From JBBIMP01 sp037444305 (GTDB lineage Bacteria; Acidobacteriota; UBA6911): a DNA stretch of 64,000 bases. The stretch covers positions 1 to 64,000 of the forward strand of contig JBBIMP010000028.1 of assembly GCA_037444305.1 (NCBI GenBank), in the 5' to 3' direction. The position numbers and the translations under genes were made by a program. Each line of letters begins with the position of its first letter. Position 1 is the stretch's first letter. Below are positions 18,248 through 26,454 of this stretch, piece after piece. A model generated the notes under the pieces. That model did no database searches. It was not told the DNA's origin and saw only the letters and a program-made list of their open reading frames with translations.

Positions 18248-19504
18248 CTACTTGGCGTAGCACATGGCAATTGCAGGATCCAGCTTCGAAGCGCGGTTGG
18301 CCGGGTAGAGGCCGAAGAAAATCCCGATGCCCACCGAGAAGATCACCGCGAGAACCACGTAGAAAGGCGACAGGTTGCTCGGCAGCCCGGTCAGCGCGGA
18401 CACCCCGCTGGCGCTGAGCCACCCGCCCAGGATGCCCAGCACGCCCCCGATCCCGGTCAGCGTTCCGGCCTCGATCAGGAACTGCCAGAGAATATCCATG
18501 CGCGTCGCCCCCACCGCCTTGCGGATGCCTATCTCTCCGGTGCGCTCGGTCACCGAAACCAGCATCATGTTCATCACCCCGATGCCGCCGACGAGCAGGG
18601 CGATGGAGGATATGGCCGCCAGGACCGCGGCCACGGGCGCCGTGAGGCGGTCCAGGAACTCCACGGCGGCATCCGAGGAGGTGACGGCAAAGTCGTTGTC
18701 CTGGTTCGCCTTCAGCTTGCGCCGGACCCTCATGATGCGGATGACGTCATCCTTGGCGGCTTCCAGCGAGACGCCGTCCCTGAGGGCGCCCGCCACCCGC
18801 CGGTCGTCCATCCGCCGCCACATGTTCCCCATGTAGGTCGTGTAGGGAATGACGGCAAAATTCTCCGCCAGATTTCCGAACAGCGTCTTTCGCTCCACGA
18901 AGGTTCCCACGACGGTGTAGGTGTCGTTTTCGATCAGGATCTGCTTGCCGATCGGATCCACGCTGGGAAACAGGTCGCGCCTCGGGCTGCGCCCCAGGAC
19001 CACCACCTTGGCGCGGCGGGCCAACTCCTCTTCCGTGAACATCCTGCCCTCGTCCAGGTCCAGGCTCCAGATGTGAAACAGCGAGGGTTCCGAGCCGATG
19101 ATCGAGATCATACGGCTCTTTTCATTGCCGTAGCGCAGCGTGGAGGGCGGCCGGTTCCGCGGCTCCACCAGTAAGGACACGTGCTCCAGCGTCTTGCTCT
19201 CCTCCTTCACCGCCCTGGCGTCTTCCTCGGTGATGTCCTTGCGGCGGAGCACGGCTTCGTTCATGCCTCCCTGGACGAAGAAGTCATACTTCATGAGCAC
19301 GACCACGGTTTTCTCGGAGGACCGGACATCCTGCTTGATCTTCTCCGTGAGACCCAGGAGGATCGACACCATTCCCATCAGCGCCGTGACGCCGATGGCC
19401 ACGCCGAGGATGATCAGGCTGCTCCGCAGCTTGTGCGCGCGGATCACATCCAGCGCAATGAAGAAGTTCTCCTTGAGGAGGGCCGTCTGCCGTTCCTTAT
19501 TCAT
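18248..19504 (-). CDS. MacB/FtsX-type ABC transporter permease
   Basis: 418 residues. It has the MacB_PCD/FtsX architecture: an N-terminal transmembrane helix (~28-50), a large extracytoplasmic domain (~52-285) and three C-terminal helices (~290-405). IGVMNMMLVSVTERTGEIGIRKAVGA is the family's most conserved stretch (SVTERTGEIGIRKAVGA). There is no fused ATPase, unlike classical MacB. It overlaps the upstream paralogue by 8 nt; the pair probably forms a heterodimer. A matching ATPase and membrane-fusion protein are encoded at 45.5-47.7 kb. Export of a peptide, lipid or drug is likely, but the substrate is unknown. Confidence 0.88.
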   Translation of the reverse strand: MNKERQTALLKENFFIALDVIRAHKLRSSLIILGVAIGVTALMGMVSILLGLTEKIKQDVRSSEKTVVVLMKYDFFVQGGMNEAVLRRKDITEEDARAVKEESKTLEHVSLLVEPRNRPPSTLRYGNEKSRMISIIGSEPSLFHIWSLDLDEGRMFTEEELARRAKVVVLGRSPRRDLFPSVDPIGKQILIENDTYTVVGTFVERKTLFGNLAENFAVIPYTTYMGNMWRRMDDRRVAGALRDGVSLEAAKDDVIRIMRVRRKLKANQDNDFAVTSSDAAVEFLDRLTAPVAAVLAAISSIALLVGGIGVMNMMLVSVTERTGEIGIRKAVGATRMDILWQFLIEAGTLTGIGGVLGILGGWLSASGVSALTGLPSNLSPFYVVLAVIFSVGIGIFFGLYPANRASKLDPAIAMCYAK

Positions 19505-20723
19505 AGCGCAGCGCCTCTATCGGATCGAGCTTGGCCGCCTGCATCGCCGGGTAGATCCCGAAGAACACCCCTACGACGAACGTCACGCCCATGCCGATGG
19601 CGATCGACCAGGCCTTGATGGCGTAAGGGAGCGGGGAGAAATAGGCGATCACGGAAGCGGCCGCGAATCCCAGGACGATCCCGATCACGCCGCCGACACT
19701 GGACAAGGTGATCGACTCGACCAGGAATTGCCAGAGTATGTTCATCCGCGTTGCGCCCACCGCCTTGCGGATGCCGATTTCCCGCGTCCGTTCCGTGACC
19801 GAGACGAGCATGATGTTCATGATCACGATCCCTCCGACCACGAGGCTGATGGAGACGATCCCGATCAGCGCGGCAAAGATCCCCCGGCTGATGTTGCCCC
19901 AGATCTTGAGGAGGTTGTCGGCGGTCACGAGCGCGAAGTTGTCTTCGCGCTTCGGACCCAGGCGGCGCAGGCCGCGCATCACTGCGCGCGCCTGCTCCAA
20001 GCACTCGGCCGCCCACTCGAGCTCGGCCGGCTTGATCATGACCGAGATCGACCGAAAGGGGCCGAAGATCTTCTGCCAGGAGGAGATCGGGATGATCACG
20101 ACGAGGTTGGGGTTCCCGCCCAGCACCCCTGCCCGCTTCTCCAGCACGCCGATGATCCTGTGGCTTATCCCGGCAATCCTGAGGTCCTTGCCGATCGGGT
20201 CGACTACGGGGTAGAGCTGGTCGGCGACGTCGAAGCCTATGACGGCCACCGGGCTGTGATGTTGCACCTCCATGGCGGAAAAGTGCCGGCCGTCCTTCAG
20301 GTTCCATTTGCTCAGGAGCGGGTAGTTCTCGGTGCGCCCGGAGATTTGCACCTGGGAGATCGAGCGCCTCAGGTAACGGACCTGGGCGCCGGCGGACAGC
20401 GTTGCATCCACATAGGAGGCCAAGGTCACATTCCGGCGGATCTGCTCATAGTCCTCCATGGTGATCCGAGGGTTGTGCAGTGACTTCAGGAATTTTTCGA
20501 AATCGGAGAGGATGTCGAGAGTGTTGACCCGCTGAACAGTGAAGACACCGGTCCCCTCGCTGGCGACTTCCTCCCGTATATACGAGTTCATGCCGTCGAT
20601 GATACTGACCACGGCAATCACCGACATCACCCCGACGATGTTGCCCAGCAGGGTCAGAAATGTCCGCAGCTTGTTGGCCCACAGCGCCTCGAGCGCTACG
20701 AGGATGCCTTCCAGGATCTTCAT
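19497..20723 (-). CDS. MacB/FtsX-type ABC transporter permease
   Basis: 408 residues, paralogous to the gene downstream and built the same way: first helix around residues 20-43, periplasmic MacB_PCD domain to ~280, three C-terminal helices. The FtsX signature reads SVTERTREIGIRKAVGATRMNILWQFL-like, split here between ~310 and 335. It is the first gene of the minus-strand pair. Its C-terminal end (KLDPIEALRYE) is the usual MacB terminus. No ATPase gene adjoins it. Confidence 0.88.
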   Translation of the reverse strand: MKILEGILVALEALWANKLRTFLTLLGNIVGVMSVIAVVSIIDGMNSYIREEVASEGTGVFTVQRVNTLDILSDFEKFLKSLHNPRITMEDYEQIRRNVTLASYVDATLSAGAQVRYLRRSISQVQISGRTENYPLLSKWNLKDGRHFSAMEVQHHSPVAVIGFDVADQLYPVVDPIGKDLRIAGISHRIIGVLEKRAGVLGGNPNLVVIIPISSWQKIFGPFRSISVMIKPAELEWAAECLEQARAVMRGLRRLGPKREDNFALVTADNLLKIWGNISRGIFAALIGIVSISLVVGGIVIMNIMLVSVTERTREIGIRKAVGATRMNILWQFLVESITLSSVGGVIGIVLGFAAASVIAYFSPLPYAIKAWSIAIGMGVTFVVGVFFGIYPAMQAAKLDPIEALRYE

Positions 20724-21014
20724 TGCCCGACCTCGCCGCGGCCGCTCCCGGCGACACCGGCGGTTTTTGTTACGAAAGCCGGCGAAAAAGGTTTACCGCC
20801 GGGACCTGCCGCCCGAGAATCTCGTCACCGGGAACCGGCGATTCTGGCGGCCGCCGCTTTGACCTTCCGGTACAGTTCCCAGTCCGAGATGGGATGACTG
20901 CGGTTTTCGCTGATCACCATCAGAAGCATCATCCGTTCTGTACCAGAGGCAGAGGAACCCGCCCCCTGCCGCGGCCAGGATTCCGAGTGCAATGAGTGCT
21001 GCCAAGGCGTGGAT

Positions 21015-21704
21015 TCAGAACCCCCTCATCATCCGCAGGAACCGGTCGGCCGATTCGAACTGCATGTAGGGATTGCATCGTTTCTGTTCCCCCATCGTGG
21101 AGGTCGGGGGGCCGCCATAGTTGTGCCCGGGGTAGAGGATCACGTCGTCATCGAGCGACTTCAACCGCCGGTTGAGGCTCCACCACATCTTCTCGGGATC
21201 GCCTCCCGGCAGATCCACTCTCCCGCAGGCGTTGACGAATACCGTATCCCCGGAGATCAGGCTGTTTTCCACGAGAAAGCACTGCGACCCGGGCGTGTGG
21301 CCCGGAGTGTGGATGATTGTGGCCTGGACCTTGCCTACCGGCACCTCCTCGCCCTCCGTCGCCAGTTTCAGGTTGGCCGACCGCTTCTTCAGAAACTCCA
21401 CGGACATGCCGAAATATTCGGCGACCATGTGCATGTGGTCCGTCTCGTCCGAGTGCATGTATACCGCGGCATCCGTGACCTCCAGCAGGTCGCTCAGGCC
21501 GTTCATGTGGTCAGGGTGCGAGTGCGTCAGCAGAATCTTGCGGATTTTCAAGCCGGCTTCGCCGGCCGCATCCACAATCGCCGGCACATCCCAGGCGGGA
21601 TCCACCACCGCTGCCTCGCGCGTTTCCGTGCAGCCGATCAGGTAGACGAAGTTCATCATGGGGCCCAGTTCGAGCTGTTTGACGATGTGCCTCGGTGAAA
21701 TCAT
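21015..21704 (-). CDS. Metallo-beta-lactamase-fold hydrolase, glyoxalase II-like
   Basis: 229 residues. The metal site is THSHPDHMNG (~residue 65), followed by HTPGHTPGSQCFL (~140), SGDTVFVNACGRVDLPGGD and a late YPGHNYGG. This is the hydroxyacylglutathione hydrolase/persulfide dioxygenase-like branch; the VNACGRVDLPGG insertion resembles the persulfide dioxygenase/glyoxalase II group, but the substrate cannot be fixed. The start at 21704 is where homology begins (MISPRHIVKQLELGPMMNF); only a weak ribosome-binding site is seen. An open frame continues upstream but is antisense to the VWFA gene and not part of the protein. Confidence 0.85.
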   Translation of the reverse strand: MISPRHIVKQLELGPMMNFVYLIGCTETREAAVVDPAWDVPAIVDAAGEAGLKIRKILLTHSHPDHMNGLSDLLEVTDAAVYMHSDETDHMHMVAEYFGMSVEFLKKRSANLKLATEGEEVPVGKVQATIIHTPGHTPGSQCFLVENSLISGDTVFVNACGRVDLPGGDPEKMWWSLNRRLKSLDDDVILYPGHNYGGPPTSTMGEQKRCNPYMQFESADRFLRMMRGF

Positions 21705-21920
21705 AAGCGTTCCCGTCTTTGCGCTGCGTGGTTCATGGGTCGTCCGGATCCTCATGGGCGCTTTCGCCGCCCCACCGGCATGATAGCAAACCCGCCCGCG
21801 TAAGTCCCAGGCAACCCTTGGTGATACTTCCATACCCCCTCCCGCGTCTGATCCTCGTGGAGAAAGATCCCCTCTCCGGTCCGCCGAAGGCGTATCATGG
21901 AGCGGGGCAGGAGTAGGGCC

Positions 21921-22961
21921 ATGCGCACGATTGCCGGACTGACAAAACTCGCCGCCTGCTTCGCGGCGGCGCTGTGTCTGCACACGCCTGCCGCCCCGAC
22001 GCCGCAGGCGGCAGGGGACCAGGCCATCCGCGTCCGGGTGGACATGGTCTCTCTGCCCGTGGTCGTCACGACGAAGGACGGGCAGCGGATCACGGATCTC
22101 GTCAAGGAGGATTTCCAGGTCTTCGAGGATGGCGTGCTGCAGCAGATCAGCGGCTTCGCCGCGACCGACGAGCCGATCTCGGTCGCCCTTCTCCTGGATA
22201 CCAGCGGGAGCACCGAGCAGCGCCTGGCGCGGATCCAGAATGAGGCGATCCGCTTCTGCTGGCGCCTGCACCCGGATGACTCGCTTGCCGTGATCTCCTT
22301 CGCCGAGGACGTGAAGCTCCAGGGGGACTTCTCCATCGACCGGCGGCGGAACGAGCGCGCGGTCAAAATGACCCGCCCCGGCGGCAGCACGGTGCTTTAC
22401 GAAGCCGTCTGGCTCGCCCTCGAGGAGGTGCTGCAGCCGGTGACGGAGAGAACTGCGCTGGTTCTGTTCACCGACGGCGTCGATACGGCCAGCAGGAAGG
22501 CGTCCATGAGGGAAACCCTCGAACTCTCGAAGGAAACCCGGGCCACCATCTACTCGATCTATTTCAACACGCAGTGGGATCGCTCCGGCATGGGCCCCAG
22601 GCCCATGATCGGCGGCTATCCGGTTCCCGGCGGGCCGCCTGTCGTCGTCAATCCCATGCCGCCGGTCTACGGCCCCCCGGGCGCCGGCGGCATCGGGGGA
22701 GATTACGCCGCCGGCCGCCGTTATCTCACCGAGCTCTCCGAGAACAGCGGCGGGATAGTTTTCGACGCCCTGCAAATGGATGACCTCGGTCCCGCGTTCG
22801 ACCAGATCGCGAGGGAACTCGGCAGCCAGTACAGCATCGGGTACTACTCGGGCAACCAGAAGCGTGACGGGAAGTTCCGCAAGGTGGAAGTGAAGGTGAA
22901 GCGGCCCGGCCTGGTGGCCCGGACGAAAAAGGGCTATTACGCGCCCAAGCCTGTCAAGTAG
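21921..22961 (+). CDS. Secreted VWFA-related domain protein of the acidobacterial type
   Basis: 346 residues with a signal peptide (about residues 1-25). The mature part begins with a beta domain (IRVRVDMVSLPVVV, then VKEDFQVFEDGVLQQI), a hallmark of the VWFA-related family that is greatly expanded in Acidobacteriota. The VWA domain follows (~85-300) with the metal-binding DTSGST motif, and the C-terminal GYYSGNQKRDGKFRKVEVKVKR stretch (split around residue 325) is also family-typical. A Pro/Gly-rich insertion sits near residues 225-260. The molecular role of this family is unknown; adhesion or periplasmic assembly is plausible. It is the best taxonomic clue in the window. Confidence 0.88.
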   Translation: MRTIAGLTKLAACFAAALCLHTPAAPTPQAAGDQAIRVRVDMVSLPVVVTTKDGQRITDLVKEDFQVFEDGVLQQISGFAATDEPISVALLLDTSGSTEQRLARIQNEAIRFCWRLHPDDSLAVISFAEDVKLQGDFSIDRRRNERAVKMTRPGGSTVLYEAVWLALEEVLQPVTERTALVLFTDGVDTASRKASMRETLELSKETRATIYSIYFNTQWDRSGMGPRPMIGGYPVPGGPPVVVNPMPPVYGPPGAGGIGGDYAAGRRYLTELSENSGGIVFDALQMDDLGPAFDQIARELGSQYSIGYYSGNQKRDGKFRKVEVKVKRPGLVARTKKGYYAPKPVK

Positions 22962-22999
22962 TCCGCCGGACCGCCCTTCCGCGGCCCTCGAAGCTGCGG

Positions 23000-23560
23000 T
23001 CAGTCGGCCCGGACATCCGCATGCCGTTCCGTCCGCCCCTCCCGCTGATTCGCCTGCCGGGCCAGCACGAACAGCAGATCAGACAGGCGGTTCAGGTAGC
23101 GGATGATCTCCGGGTCCACGGTTTCACCTTCCGCCAGGGCTACGCAGCGCCGCTCCGCGCGCCGCGCCACCGTCCTGGCCAGGTGAAGCAATGCGCCGAC
23201 TCTGCCGCCTCCGGGAAGAATGAACCGGCGGAGTTCCGGCAGCCCGACTTCCACCTCATTGATGGCCTCTTCCAGAAAGGATGTCTCCCGGGCGCCGACC
23301 GGGGGGATGCCCAGCGCTTCTCCCGCAGCGCCGGAGGGAAGGGCGAGGTTTGCCCCGAGCACGAACAGGCGGTGCTGCACCCGCCGGAGAAGCTCGCCGA
23401 GCTGCGAGTCCTCCGAAAAGCTGGCGGCCGCGCCCAGGACCGCGTTCAGCTCGTCCACCTCGCCGTAAGCCTCCACGCGCGGCGAGTCCTTGGTTACCCG
23501 TTCGCCGCCGAGCAGTCCCGTGGTGCCATCATCGCCGCTTCTCGTGTATATTCTCGCCAC
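23000..23560 (-). CDS. mmaB: Cob(I)alamin adenosyltransferase, PduO type
   Basis: 186 residues. Adenosylates cob(I)alamin with ATP to make adenosylcobalamin. Signatures: YTRSGDDGTTGLLGGERV at the N-terminus (ATP site), VDELNAVLG, and RYLNRLSDLLFVLARQAN near the C-terminus (cobalamin/ATP contacts). GTG start at 23560 with GGAGG 5 nt upstream. The product is the cofactor for methylmalonyl-CoA mutase, whose catalytic subunit is encoded at 47862-49412, so the two are likely linked functionally though 25 kb apart. Confidence 0.93.
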   Translation of the reverse strand: MARIYTRSGDDGTTGLLGGERVTKDSPRVEAYGEVDELNAVLGAAASFSEDSQLGELLRRVQHRLFVLGANLALPSGAAGEALGIPPVGARETSFLEEAINEVEVGLPELRRFILPGGGRVGALLHLARTVARRAERRCVALAEGETVDPEIIRYLNRLSDLLFVLARQANQREGRTERHADVRAD

Positions 23561-23670
23561 CGGAACCTCCTTATGTCAGGATCCTGGGCTGATACTATCA
23601 GGCTTTTCGGGAATGGGCGCGGCGAAACCGCATCGGGCGGATTCGCCGCGTCCCGGTCCGCCGGCTGGAG

Positions 23671-24615
23671 ATGATCTTGATCCGCCCCTCGCCGTTCCGA
23701 CTGGTCCTGCTGCTGGCCGCCGGCAGCGTTGCCGTCTCCTTCGCCTCGATTTTCGTCCGGCTGGCGGCTGCCCCGCCGCTGAGCGTTGCCGCATACCGGT
23801 TGCTGTGGGCAGCGCTTCTGCTGGCGCCGTTCGCCCTCCGCAGCCCGCGCCGCGAGATCGCATCGCTTCCCCCGGGGGAGCGCTTTCACCTCGCTCTTGC
23901 CGGGGCTGCGCTGGCGCTGCACTTCGCGCTCTGGATCGCATCGCTTTCCTTCACCTCGGTGGCCAGCTCGGTCCTGCTGGTCGACACCACCCCGTTTTTC
24001 CTGGGGCTGGCAAGCCGCCGGCTGGGCGCCAGGGCGCCAGGGAGGCCGTTCTGGCTCGGCCTGGCCCTGGCGTTCGCCGGCTGCGTGCTGATATTCCAGG
24101 AAGATTGGCTGCGCTCCCAGGATTCCATGAAGGGCAACCTCCTTGCCCTGGGCGGAGCCGTCGCGATGGCCGCCTACCTGTTGGCGGGTGCGCGTCTCCG
24201 CGCGAGATTGTCGCTCCTGGCATATGTCTGGCCCGTTTACCTCGCCGGCGGGGCGATCCTCCTGGTTGCCTGCCTCCTGGCGGGAAGCCCGCTGGGCGGG
24301 TTTTCTGCCTCCAGCCATCTCTACCTCTTCCTCCTGGGCCTCGTTCCGCAGTGCATCGGCCACACGGCCTACAACTGGTCTCTGCGCTGGCTGTCGCCGG
24401 CGCTGGTGGCGCTGGTGACGCTTGCGGAGCCGGTGGGCGCGGGCATCCTGGCCTGGATCATACTGTCGGAGGCGCTCACCGCGTCCAAGCTCGCGGGCGG
24501 GGGCGTGATCCTGGCCGGCATCTACCTGGCCACGAGGCGCGGGCACGCGCCCGCGGGGAGCGATGGGGTGCTTCCGGGCGCAGGCGCCGCGCGAGATAAA
24601 AAAAGGCGCCCCTGA
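23671..24615 (+). CDS. EamA/DMT-family transporter
   Basis: 314 residues, ten predicted transmembrane helices in two EamA repeats (about 10-140 and 155-295). SVASSVLLVDTTPFFLGLASR-like sequence around residue 95 and SPALVALVTLAEPVGAGILAW near residue 250 are typical of RhaT/YdcZ-like drug/metabolite exporters. The substrate cannot be predicted. It is divergent from the adenosyltransferase gene. Its last codons overlap the hairpin of the minus-strand terminator at 24605-24624. Confidence 0.85.
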   Translation: MILIRPSPFRLVLLLAAGSVAVSFASIFVRLAAAPPLSVAAYRLLWAALLLAPFALRSPRREIASLPPGERFHLALAGAALALHFALWIASLSFTSVASSVLLVDTTPFFLGLASRRLGARAPGRPFWLGLALAFAGCVLIFQEDWLRSQDSMKGNLLALGGAVAMAAYLLAGARLRARLSLLAYVWPVYLAGGAILLVACLLAGSPLGGFSASSHLYLFLLGLVPQCIGHTAYNWSLRWLSPALVALVTLAEPVGAGILAWIILSEALTASKLAGGGVILAGIYLATRRGHAPAGSDGVLPGAGAARDKKRRP

Positions 24616-24624
24616 CGGGGCGCC
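24605..24624 (-). terminator. Rho-independent terminator of the DksA/TraR-family gene
   Basis: GGCGCCCC pairs with GGGGCGCC around a 4-nt loop. On the minus strand it is followed by seven T (complement of the A run at 24598-24604). It lies 30 bp after the stop of the zinc-finger gene and overlaps the end of the opposing transporter gene. Confidence 0.85.
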
Positions 24625-24653
24625 TTCGAAAGACAGTCATCGCGGTGACAGCT

Positions 24654-24995
24654 TCAGGCGGTCTTCTTTTCCTTGCACTCGATGCAGACCGAAGTCCAGG
24701 GCACAGCCTGGAGGCGGGCGTGGCTGATATCGTCCTCGCAAGAAGTGCAGATGCCGAAGGTTCCGTTTTCAATCCGGATCAGCGCCGACTCAATCGCCCT
24801 GAGGAGCTTGGCGTCGGTCTGACGCAGGCGTATGTTCACGTGGACCTCGTTGTCCTCACTCGCCTGATCCACGAAGTCCCCGTGGCGGGAGCTCTGCATG
24901 TTCTCCCAGTGGGTTCTCTTGCCGGGCGAATTCACGATCTGGTCGCGTTTCTGCTCGAGCAGAGATTTGAACTTCTTCAGGTCTGTCTTTTTCAT
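24654..24995 (-). CDS. DksA/TraR-family zinc-finger protein
   Basis: 113 residues. An N-terminal coiled-coil-like region (MKKTDLKKFKSLLEQKRDQI) is followed by a C4 zinc finger: CTSC around residue 84 and CIEC around residue 105, separated by the typical 20-residue spacing with HARLQAVPWT. Family members bind the RNA polymerase secondary channel (DksA) or act as general regulators; which type this is cannot be said. The DxxDxA tip motif of true DksA is replaced here by FVDQASEDNE. ATG at 24995 has GAGGCGG about 6 nt upstream. Strong promoter, leader hairpin and terminator make it a single-gene unit. Confidence 0.87.
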   Translation of the reverse strand: MKKTDLKKFKSLLEQKRDQIVNSPGKRTHWENMQSSRHGDFVDQASEDNEVHVNIRLRQTDAKLLRAIESALIRIENGTFGICTSCEDDISHARLQAVPWTSVCIECKEKKTA

Positions 24996-25014
24996 GACAA
25001 CCGCCTCGCTCAAA

Positions 25015-25028
25015 GAGGCAAATGCCTC
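25015..25028 (-). repeat. Inverted repeat in the leader of the DksA-like gene
   Basis: GAGGCA-AA-TGCCTC, a perfect 6-bp palindrome with a 2-nt centre. It sits in the 5' leader about 20 nt before the start codon, so it could fold as a small hairpin near the ribosome-binding site or serve as an operator. Confidence 0.4.
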
Positions 25029-25042
25029 CCAAAAAAACATGC

Positions 25043-25071
25043 AATATACCTTAATTTTCGCCCCTTGTAAA
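25043..25071 (-). promoter_or_regulatory. Strong sigma70-type promoter of the DksA-like gene
   Basis: On the minus strand TTTACA is followed by a 17-nt spacer and TATATT: 5 of 6 matches to consensus in each box. The start codon lies about 48 nt downstream. Confidence 0.72.
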
Positions 25072-25307
25072 CGCCCCGTCCGCGGAATCCGCTGCGCACT
25101 CCTGAACCTTATCGGCTGGCGGAGCGCGTCATTGAGGAATAACCACTGGCAAGCCGGGTCCCTTGGTGATAGAAGTGTAGGCAGGAAGCGGAGATGGCGC
25201 CCGCTCCCCGGCCCCGCGCGTCCCCCTCGGGCAGCGGCTCCGGGCGGCGGCGGTTTTCGTGAACGCACGCCCTCCGCCCAGCGCGACACCGACAGGAGAG
25301 AACACCC

Positions 25308-26393
25308 ATGACTACACGACGCAGTTTTGCCCTGTGCCTGCTGGCCGGCGCATGGCTCATCCTTCCCCTCCCCGAACTGGCGGCAAGCGCCAGGGAAAGC
25401 TTCCGGGTGGGGACCATAACGGTGCCTTCCGGCGAGATGCGCTCCGGTTTTCTGGCAATTCCACAGGGCCCGGACGGAGATGCCCCCATTCCCGTAACGG
25501 TTTTCAACGGTGCGGAGACCGGCCCGGCGCTGGCGCTGATCGCGGGCACCCACGGCTACGAATATCCGCCGATCCTGGCCTCTCAGAGGCTGATCGGCAG
25601 GATAGATCCCAAGCTTCTCAAGGGCCGGCTGATCCTGGTGCACGTGGCCAACATGCCGTCCTTTTTGAAACGCACCGTCTACTACAGCCCGGTCGACGGG
25701 AAGAACCTGAACCGTGTATTCCCGGGCCGCCGGGACGGGACCCTGTCGGAGCGGATTGCCTGGACGATCACCACCGAGGTGATCGAGCGGGCGGACTACC
25801 TGGTGGACATGCACTGCGGCGACGGCAATGAATCGCTCCGCCCCTATTCCTACTGGATGCCGCTCGGCGATCCCAAGGTGGACGAGCCCGCGCGCCAGAT
25901 GGCGCTGGCTTTCGGGCTGCCCAACATCGTGATCGACCGCGGCCGGCCCAAGGATCCTTCGGCAAGCCTGTACTGCTCGAACACCGGCATGACCCGCGGC
26001 AAGCCCTCCGTGACGATCGAGTCGGGCGACATGGGGGTCGCCCACGATGAGGAGGCGATCGCTGCGGTGGTGCGGGGAGCCGAGAACCTGATGCGGCACC
26101 TGGGCATGCTGGCGGGAGAGGCCCGGATGCCCGAGCAGGTCGTGTGGTACGACTCCGGCGAGGTTTTGCGCTTTCCCGAAAACCTGGCGGAGAAGGCGGG
26201 TCTGTTTTTCCCGCTGGCGGTCAAGACCCAGATCGTGGAAAAAGGGGCGCTGCTGGGCTACATCACCGACTTTTTCGGGCGCCGGTTTTACGAACTGCGA
26301 TCCCCCGTCGCGGGAGAGCTGCTGTACATCATCGGCACGCCGCCCGTGAGCGCAGGGGAGCCGCTTGCCTTCGTGGCCGCAATCAGGAAATAG
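25308..26393 (+). CDS. Secreted AstE/AspA-family zinc deacylase (succinylglutamate desuccinylase-like)
   Basis: 361 residues with an N-terminal signal peptide (about 1-27, FALCLLAGAWLILPLPELAAS). Zinc ligands of the M14-related AstE/AspA family are visible: GTHGYEYPP (His and Glu, ~residue 85) and VDMHCGDG (His, ~residue 167). A C-terminal beta domain (~270-360, AGELLYIIGTPPVSAGEPLA) is the usual one. The cytosolic enzymes remove acyl groups from amino acids; an exported version might process a peptide, cell-wall amino acid or N-acyl compound. The substrate is unknown. ATG at 25308 has AGGAGAG about 9 nt upstream. Confidence 0.83.
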   Translation: MTTRRSFALCLLAGAWLILPLPELAASARESFRVGTITVPSGEMRSGFLAIPQGPDGDAPIPVTVFNGAETGPALALIAGTHGYEYPPILASQRLIGRIDPKLLKGRLILVHVANMPSFLKRTVYYSPVDGKNLNRVFPGRRDGTLSERIAWTITTEVIERADYLVDMHCGDGNESLRPYSYWMPLGDPKVDEPARQMALAFGLPNIVIDRGRPKDPSASLYCSNTGMTRGKPSVTIESGDMGVAHDEEAIAAVVRGAENLMRHLGMLAGEARMPEQVVWYDSGEVLRFPENLAEKAGLFFPLAVKTQIVEKGALLGYITDFFGRRFYELRSPVAGELLYIIGTPPVSAGEPLAFVAAIRK

Positions 26394-26454
26394 CAGCGCG
26401 AGCGCAAGCCCGGCATGCCCACCCGCGCTGGGCACACTCCATGCGGACTGCCAT

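Larger units (their letters stand above)
24996..25307. other. Intergenic region between the divergent DksA-like and AstE-like genes
   Basis: About 310 bp. The left part holds the promoter and leader of the DksA-like gene. The right part (about 25080-25300) is GC-rich; no gene and no convincing promoter for the AstE-like gene is seen. Confidence 0.5.

Noticed and set aside
20825..20932. Possible 35-codon minus-strand gene (ending DWELYRKVKAAAARIAGSR) and an overlapping 70-codon frame at 20793-21005 starting with a hydrophobic segment
   Set aside because: The two frames look like halves of one small membrane protein separated by a frameshift, but there is no ribosome-binding site for the shorter frame, no recognised family, and no independent support.
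21705..22775. N-terminal extension of the metallo-hydrolase frame
   Set aside because: It is antisense to the clear VWFA gene and has no similarity to hydrolases; the protein starts at 21704.
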